Positions 58,224 through 64,000 of a stretch of DNA of 64,000 nucleotides are shown piece after piece. The notes under the pieces were generated by a model. The model was given only the letters and a program-made list of their open reading frames with translations. It was not told the DNA's origin and did no database searches. The first letter of the stretch is position 1; each line of letters begins with the position of its first letter. The DNA is from Hofstenia miamia. Lineage: Eukaryota; Xenacoelomorpha; Acoela. The stretch is taken from assembly GCA_004352715.1 (NCBI GenBank), contig SCFE01000097.1:1688729-1752728 (forward strand). The letters run 5' to 3'. The position numbers and the translations under genes were made by a program.

Positions 58224-58564
58224 AACTTAATAGTAATTTATCCCAAGCTTGGTAGATTTATTGTATGTAATGCCTTATCCTATTGTATGTATTTGTATGA
58301 ATGTTTGTATATTTGATAACGCTATTCAGATAAATTACCAGTTCTAATTGTTATTTTTTATCCGAATACAAAATTTTAATAAAAACAGACTAAAAGAGAT
58401 ATATTTCGCTCAATTTGAACTCCATCATTTTACAAAATTTTTCCTCTAAATATGCATTATTTAATTAATAGATATTATTATGTAATTAAACGTTGAATAG
58501 AGGGAATTTGTGCTGATATATGTAATAATCTTTCTTGTTAAAACTTGGTTGCATTGATCTTTTG

Positions 58565-59903
58565 TATAAGATAAGATAAGACAATCTTTATTAAGAGAAG
58601 GTAAAGCAATAAATACAAACTGATGGCTTCTCACAATAGCGTCATTAAAAAAAATAAAACAAAATCACACTATTTACAAACCTATACATTGCTAAGCAGG
58701 CTAAGAATAAGTCTACATTCTAGTAATTGTGTAATTGCTACTTTAGAATTTGTACCCTGTCCAAGATCTTCCTGAGATGAATTTTTGCTTAAGAATAAAT
58801 CGTTTCACACTAATTCGGAATTCTTTCAGTTTTGTAATATGCTTAATTTCGTTAGGTAGATTATTCCATTGCCTTGTGGCTACGTTTAAAAATGAATTTT
58901 CTTTGACTTTACGTCTGAACCTAGTGACAACATATTTCTTAGACCGTCTATTGAAAGTTTTCTTGAATTCAGGGAGATTTATCTTATCATAAGGCGGAAT
59001 TTCGTTAGCAGCTTTGAAAAATAATGTAGCAATATTGATTTGTATTAATTGTTGAGGAGAAGGACACGTTTCCAAAATATAATTTTTGGTGTTACTAGAA
59101 TTTCTTTTGCAAACATTTAAAGCCCATTTATATTGCAGCTGAAGTTTATTTATCAATGATGTGCTCAAATTTGAAAATAGTACACTCCCGTAATTTAGGT
59201 GGCTCATAACAAATGCGTGGAATAGCTGAATTATTGCATGAGGAGGTAATAGGTCAGCAACCTGAGAAATAGTTCTTATGCCAGCAGCAATTTTTTTCTG
59301 TGTAGATTTAATGTGCTCGGAAAAAGAAAGTTTTGAGTCAATTATTATTCCTAAATATTTGAAAGTATCACTTGTAGAAATAATTGCATTTTTTATAGTC
59401 AAATTTTTATTTGTATGCAAGTTATTGTTGAAAAAGGGGTTCATTATACAAAATTGCGTTTTCTCGGCATTAATGCGTAATTTGTGCATAGCGAAATAAT
59501 GGCTTAGTGACTGGCAGTTGGATTCCACTTTTTTTATTGCAACATCTAATGACTTGTTGGCGGAAAATATACAGGTATCGTCTGCATATTGTATAAGATT
59601 GCAATTAGTATAAAAGTTCATATCATTGACATAGATATTAAACAGAAGAGGTCCAAGAATGGTTCCTTACGGAACACCCTTTTCAATATACAGCCAGTCT
59701 GAAAGTACTGACTTGACTTTAACTCGTTGTTTCCTATTACTTAAGAAACTCGCAATTAAACCAGTACTATCGAGGCAAAATCCCATACGTTTTAGTTTTT
59801 TATTAGTATGTCATGGTCGATTGAATTAAATGCCTTAGAGAGATCTAAGCATGCAATAGCAACATATTGTTGATCATCCAATGAATTTCGCCAGTTCTCT
59901 GTT
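58565..59903 (-). mobile_element. CR1/L2-like element, 3' part (copy 1)
   Basis: The minus strand carries the C-terminal part of ORF2 (292-codon open frame 58743-59621) and the full 3' end. It is about 98% identical to 59999-61223. It ends in short repeats (GATTGTCTTATCTTATCTTATAC on the minus strand), as CR1-type elements do. A one-base deletion near 59790 and a changed codon at 59669 break the upstream frame. It ends at the N at 59904. Confidence 0.85.
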
Positions 59904-59904
59904 N

Positions 59905-59997
59905 GTAGAAATAATTGCATTTTTTATAGTTAAATTTTTATTTGTATGCAAGTTATTGTTGAAAAAGGGGTTCATTATACAAAATTGCGTTTTCTCG
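59905..59997 (-). repeat. 93-bp CR1 fragment between two N
   Basis: This is a near copy of 59371-59463 and 60690-60782, enclosed by single Ns at 59904 and 59998. It is a stray contig piece from the same repeat family placed here by scaffolding. Confidence 0.8.
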
Positions 59998-60031
59998 NAC
60001 CTATACATTGCTAAGAAGGCTAAGAATAAGT

Positions 60032-63000
60032 CTACATTCTAGTAATTGTGTAATTGCTATTATAGAATTTGTACCCTGTCCAAGATCTTCCTGAGATGAA
60101 TTTTTGCTTAAGAATAAATCGTTTCACACTAATTCGGAATTCTTTCAGTTTTGTAATATGCTTAATTTCGTTAGGTAGATTATTCCATTGCCTTGTGGCT
60201 ACGTTTAAAAATGAATTTTCTTTGACTTTACGTCTGAACCTAGTGACAACATATTTCTTAGACCGTCTATTGAAAGTTTTCTTGAATTCAGGGAGATTTA
60301 TCTTATCATAAGGCGGAATTTCGTTAGCAGCTTTGAAAAATAATGTAGCAATATTGATTTGTATTAATTGTTGAGGAGAAGGACACGTTTCCAAAATATA
60401 ATTTTTGGTGTTACTAGAATTTCTTTTGCAAACATTTAAAGCCCATTTATATTGCAGCTGAAGTTTATTTATCAATGATGTGCTCAAATTTGAAAATAGT
60501 ACACTCCCGTAATTTAGGTGGCTCATAACAAATGCGTGGAATAGCTGAATTATTGCATGAGGAGGTAATAGGTCAGCAACCTGAGAAATAGTTCTTATGC
60601 CAGCAGCAATTTTTTTCTGTGTAGATTTAATGTGCTCGGAAAAAGAAAGTTTTGAGTCAATTATTATTCCTAAATATTTGAAAGTATCACTTGTAGAAAT
60701 AATTGCATTTTTTATAGTCAAATTTTTATTTGTATGCAAGTTATTGTTGAAAAAGGGGTTCATTATACAAAATTGCGTTTTCTCGGCATTAATGCGTAAT
60801 TTGTGCATAGCGAAATAATGGCTTAGTGACTGGCAGTTGGATTCCACTTTTTTTATTGCAACATCTAATGACTTGTTGGCGGAAAATATACAGGTATCGT
60901 CTGCATATTGTATAAGATTGCAATTAGTATAAAAGTCCATATCATTGACATAGATATTAAACAGAAGAGGTCCAAGAATGGTTCCTTGCGGAACACCTTT
61001 TTCAATATACAGCCAGTCTGAAAGTACTGAGTTGATTTTAACTCGTTGTTTCCTATTACTTAAGAAACTCGCAATTAAACTAGTACTATCGAGGGAGAAT
61101 CCCATACGTTTTAGTTTTTTTATTAGTATGTCATGGTCGATTGAATCAAATGCCTTAGAGAGATCTAAGCATGCAATAGCAACATATTGTTGATCATCCA
61201 ATGAATTTCGCCAGTTCTCTGTTGCCTGGATAAGTGCATCATTCGTTGAAAAACTTCTTCTAAATCCAAATTGGGTTGCAGAGAGCCGATTATGTTTTTT
61301 AATATGCTCGAACATTTGATTGAATATTAGTCTTTCAAAAACTTTACTTATTGGGGTCGTGATTGAAATAGGCCTATAATTTAGTGGGCATGTTTCATCA
61401 TTTTTTTTGTAAAGCGGAGTAACATGTGCTTCTTTTAAGCAGTCTGGGAATGTTTTGGATTTAATGCATTCATTAAAAATGTAGTTAAGAGGAATATTAA
61501 TTAAGTGTGCGATTTCCTTAAGTATCCATGTGGGAATGTTTGACGGCCCACTGGATTTGCCGGATTTTAATTTATTTAAGGCTTTGAGCATTTCATAACT
61601 AGTCGTAAATCTAAAGGTAAAATCGTGTGCATAAAGCTTTTCATTTTCAATATATTTTACATTATCCCCAGAATAGTTGCCCAAATTTACGAATGATTTG
61701 TTTAAAATATTGGAGATGTGATAAGGATCCTTCTGCAATTTGCCATAGTCGTCTGTTATAGCTATGATCTTATTGGTGACACGTTTATTGCGATTTGTCA
61801 GATTATGAATAAAACTCCATTTAGATTTTTGGGATAGCATTCCATTATATTCTTTTTTTATGTACGTATTATAGGCCTTACGATTTGCTATGTTACAGAT
61901 GTTTCTAGCTCTCTTGTAGCGGTTAAAATTTCCTTCACATTGGTTATTTAAGAAATTTTTATATGCTTGATTTTTCGCACGAATGAGTGTTTTACAGTCG
62001 TCGGTAATCCACTCCTTAGAATTTTTTGAGTTATCTTTTGCTTTAGAGTTATTAGGATTTAATAAAACACGTTGTTCAGGGCAATATAAGTTGACATAAT
62101 ATTCAAGAATTTTTAAAAGCTTACTCATCATTGCATTGGGTTCGGTTGCTGTATAAACACATTGCCAGTTCTGATTTGAAAGTGCTAATTTTAGATTATT
62201 TAGATTATCCTTATTTCGAATACGGGTTGTAATCCATGTTTTCGATGTGTTTTCACTAGTCTTAGGTACACTGATTGATATTATGCAATGATCTGAGAAA
62301 GGGCATTCCGTTGAGTAAAATTTAAAATTAAAATCAGATATTTCGGATGTAATGATGTAGTCGATTATTGTCTGAGAGTTATGAGTAAGTCTAGTGGGAA
62401 TTTTCGTGTTTGCAGACTTCAAATTATACGCATTTAGTAAAGAATCTAATTTTGATTTTTCAGAGCCGACAAGATAGTTAATATTCCAATCTCCGAGCAA
62501 GAGAACATCCTTATTTTCAGCACAAGCGATGGATAATTCAGTTTCCATTTGTTTGATAAATTCTGTCAAATACTTTTTTGAAGGGCAATATGACACATTG
62601 AGTAATTGCTTTTTGTAATGGGAGGTTCTAATTGGATTATTTAATTCAATCCATAAACTTTCAAATTTAGAATTACAATTTGCGATATTATGTCGGAATT
62701 TTGGATTATATATTTTGGGAACAAGGAATAAGACACCGCCACCTTTGACCTTTTCTAAGAAATTATTTAAAGCTCTATCCCTACGAAATAATTTGTAAAT
62801 CGAACTATCAAATGACCAATTTGAATCAGGGTCATCGTTACACAACCAAGTTTCTGAAATTCCTATGATAGTTTCATTTTGGAAATTTGCCATAAACTGT
62901 CTAAATTGGTGGTATTTAGCAGCTAGATTCTGAAAATTAATGTGGATATAATTAATCGAATTACTGGTGTTTAGTTTTGAGGCAAATGCTTCATAAAAAA

Positions 63001-63178
63001 TGTTAGGACCCGGGTTTTTTTCTATTCCCTGTGAAGAGAGAAGATAAAATAATATCAAGGCATAGAAGAGGCATTTTTTAAAGCTTAACATAATAAGAGT
63101 CAATTTCATTTCGGTTAGATGTAGACGTATTCTTAACCTGGATTTTACAATTACTTTATATAGTAAATTAATATGCAT
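60032..63178 (-). CDS. CR1/L2-like ORF2: leader, 2A motif, endonuclease, reverse transcriptase
   Basis: 1,048 residues, intact. Residues 1-58 form a basic then hydrophobic leader (CLFYALILFYLLSSQ) ending in the 2A-like motif GIEKNPGP (51-58), where ribosomes can skip the Gly-Pro bond. An APE-type endonuclease follows at about 75-305, with NFQNL, ISETWL (Glu109), GDWNI (Asp230, Asn232) and SDH (295-297). The reverse transcriptase at about 540-830 has NYRPISITTPISKVFERLIF, QFGFRRSFSTNDAL, DLSKAFDSIDHD (Asp678), KGVPQGTILGPLLFNIYVND, QYADD (catalytic 758-761) and FKYLGIIID. The C-terminus has RQWNNLPNEIKH and SGRSWTGYKFY. Length and order fit CR1/L2-type ORF2. The start at 63178 overlaps the ORF1 stop. 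Confidence 0.93.
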   Translation of the reverse strand: MHINLLYKVIVKSRLRIRLHLTEMKLTLIMLSFKKCLFYALILFYLLSSQGIEKNPGPNIFYEAFASKLNTSNSINYIHINFQNLAAKYHQFRQFMANFQNETIIGISETWLCNDDPDSNWSFDSSIYKLFRRDRALNNFLEKVKGGGVLFLVPKIYNPKFRHNIANCNSKFESLWIELNNPIRTSHYKKQLLNVSYCPSKKYLTEFIKQMETELSIACAENKDVLLLGDWNINYLVGSEKSKLDSLLNAYNLKSANTKIPTRLTHNSQTIIDYIITSEISDFNFKFYSTECPFSDHCIISISVPKTSENTSKTWITTRIRNKDNLNNLKLALSNQNWQCVYTATEPNAMMSKLLKILEYYVNLYCPEQRVLLNPNNSKAKDNSKNSKEWITDDCKTLIRAKNQAYKNFLNNQCEGNFNRYKRARNICNIANRKAYNTYIKKEYNGMLSQKSKWSFIHNLTNRNKRVTNKIIAITDDYGKLQKDPYHISNILNKSFVNLGNYSGDNVKYIENEKLYAHDFTFRFTTSYEMLKALNKLKSGKSSGPSNIPTWILKEIAHLINIPLNYIFNECIKSKTFPDCLKEAHVTPLYKKNDETCPLNYRPISITTPISKVFERLIFNQMFEHIKKHNRLSATQFGFRRSFSTNDALIQATENWRNSLDDQQYVAIACLDLSKAFDSIDHDILIKKLKRMGFSLDSTSLIASFLSNRKQRVKINSVLSDWLYIEKGVPQGTILGPLLFNIYVNDMDFYTNCNLIQYADDTCIFSANKSLDVAIKKVESNCQSLSHYFAMHKLRINAEKTQFCIMNPFFNNNLHTNKNLTIKNAIISTSDTFKYLGIIIDSKLSFSEHIKSTQKKIAAGIRTISQVADLLPPHAIIQLFHAFVMSHLNYGSVLFSNLSTSLINKLQLQYKWALNVCKRNSSNTKNYILETCPSPQQLIQINIATLFFKAANEIPPYDKINLPEFKKTFNRRSKKYVVTRFRRKVKENSFLNVATRQWNNLPNEIKHITKLKEFRISVKRFILKQKFISGRSWTGYKFYNSNYTITRM

Positions 63179-64000
63179 TATTAGATAAAACTAGTAAATT
63201 TCTTAACTGTGAAATTTCACTTGGTGATAACTGCGGTGGTAAAGCGGCAACTTCTGAGTATAAGCGAGCGTACGTCGGTGATTTTTGTTGCGTTTGATTA
63301 ATTAGAAAGTGGCGATAATTAGGCGGTGTATAAAAGGAACGGTTCGCGCTTTGAGGTTTGTGAAACGAAGCTCGTCCGGATCGAGGGGCACCAAAGAATT
63401 CTTTGATTAGTTTTGCAAGAGTTGCATAACCAGCCTTCGAAAAGTGAATGTTGTCGCGTGCGAATAGCCTTGGGTTCGGCAGGGCATTCAAAATAAAAGA
63501 GCTGCAGTTCGGGAAAACAAAGTATCCTAGTGATTTGGAGTTTTGGTGCAGAAGAGTGTTCAGTTCGAATGCTTTACTGTTGAGGTGGTGATTGAATACA
63601 AATGGCGCAAGTTCTCCAAGAAATACTTTTGCATTTTCAAAAGTAGTCTTAACAGCTTCAATTAAATTTGTATACTTTTCTGTAAAATTCGATTTATTCT
63701 GCATTATATCATTACGACCAATTGTAATGAGAATTTTCTTGACGAACGTTTCTTTCGGGTACTGCTTAATAACGCGTGTGAGTTCCTCAATTGTAGCCCC
63801 TGAGTAAGAGTGGACAGTGACTTTGTGATTATTGATGAGGTGGTTAGCTCTAAGGTTTCTATACATTGACGATCCTAAGATTAAGAAGTCGGTGTGAGGC
63901 TTAATAGTTAGTGGCTTGAGGTTTCTGGTAACACGATCTAATTGTGGAGCTTGTGATGTAACGGCGTTATTAACATCAGGATGGGACTGGGTTGTGATGT
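63168..64000 (-). CDS. CR1-type ORF1, SGNH/GDSL esterase-like, partial
   Basis: The frame is open from the window edge to the stop at 63168, so the N-terminus is missing; the ATG at 63866 is internal. SGNH-hydrolase blocks can be seen: DFLILGSSMYRN (block I, catalytic Ser in GSS where GDS is usual), ILITIGRNDIMQ (block III, G-ND) and ARDNIHFSKAGY (block V, D--H). The tail is rich in Ser, Tyr, Gln and Pro (RSGRASFHKPQSANRSF). Esterase-type ORF1 proteins are known from CR1/L2 elements and are thought to help RNP formation or membrane association. The start outside the window cannot be given. Confidence 0.85.
   Translation of the reverse strand, partial: ITTQSHPDVNNAVTSQAPQLDRVTRNLKPLTIKPHTDFLILGSSMYRNLRANHLINNHKVTVHSYSGATIEELTRVIKQYPKETFVKKILITIGRNDIMQNKSNFTEKYTNLIEAVKTTFENAKVFLGELAPFVFNHHLNSKAFELNTLLHQNSKSLGYFVFPNCSSFILNALPNPRLFARDNIHFSKAGYATLAKLIKEFFGAPRSGRASFHKPQSANRSFYTPPNYRHFLINQTQQKSPTYARLYSEVAALPPQLSPSEISQLRNLLVLSNNAY

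Larger units (their letters stand above)
59999..64000 (-). mobile_element. CR1/L2-like non-LTR retrotransposon, ORFs intact in window
   Basis: A young element on the minus strand with ORF1 (reaching the window edge) and a full ORF2. The short 3' part ends at the N at 59998; the neighbouring copy shows the true 3' end with TTATC repeats. Near identity of the copies and intact frames suggest recent activity of the family. The 5' UTR lies outside the window. Confidence 0.9.

Noticed and set aside
58750-61193. Plus-strand frames at 58750-58992, 59278-59499, 60069-60311, 60597-60818 and 60978-61193
   Set aside because: They are antisense shadows of the CR1 ORF2 and repeat identically in both copies.
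1-64000. CRISPR arrays, operons, prokaryotic genes or horizontally transferred bacterial genes
   Set aside because: No regularly spaced repeats or prokaryote-like coding runs; gene structure and repeats are those of an animal nucleus.
1-64000. A non-standard nuclear genetic code to explain the TAA in UBE4B
   Set aside because: TAA or TGA serve as normal stops for UBE4B (TGA), CR1 ORF1 and ORF2, and no other conserved position with TAA was seen in UBE4B.

Overview
The window is AT-rich eukaryotic nuclear DNA from a draft animal assembly: spliced exons with GT..AG introns, many transposable-element families and runs of N. The animal lineage is inferred from the host gene and the repeat mix (CR1-like and Penelope-like retroelements, Tc1/mariner, hAT, and a transposon-borne gene family that I associate mainly with arthropods). 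An arthropod is my best guess; the species cannot be named from the sequence.

One host gene is clear. It is UBE4B (ubiquitin conjugation factor E4 B / Ufd2, a U-box E3/E4 ubiquitin ligase) on the + strand, with about ten coding blocks from 23969 to 56274. Eight of the nine junctions join in frame with normal splice sites. The first junction (about 24373-24565) does not: there is no usable acceptor, a frame mismatch and an in-frame TAA. One UBE4B intron is 17.6 kb and holds most of the DNA transposons of the window.

Layout. 1-10.5 kb: dispersed repeats, fragments of an LTR-type retroelement (gag relic with a CCHC knuckle, LTR-like repeats, a pol-tail-like stretch). 10.5-15.3 kb: an inverted-repeat pair and further repeat copies. 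18.1-20.4 kb: an inverted-repeat element with nested hAT-like and Tc1-like MITEs. 21.8-23.4 kb: a decayed mariner-like element. 24-56.3 kb: UBE4B, with a Penelope-like relic in intron 4, coding-like debris and a MITE in intron 6, and in intron 7 a hAT MITE, a 2.27-kb terminal-inverted-repeat (TIR) transposon with a poorly described gene, a hAT relic, a foldback mariner, a Tc1 relic, an LTR-element RNase H relic and deleted copies of the TIR transposon. 56.6-58.2 kb: old CR1 relics. 58.5-64 kb: a young CR1/L2-like element on the - strand, with an intact 1,048-residue ORF2 that starts with a hydrophobic leader and a 2A-like motif, and an esterase-like ORF1 running off the window.

The most interesting items are the TIR transposon at 37898-40167 with its deletion derivatives, the CR1 leader/2A and ORF1-ORF2 overlap, a hammerhead-ribozyme-like motif in the Penelope relic, and the UBE4B exon 1/2 defect. 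Several large tandem duplications are joined by a single N and are probably assembly joins rather than biology. I recognised no tRNA, rRNA or CRISPR array.
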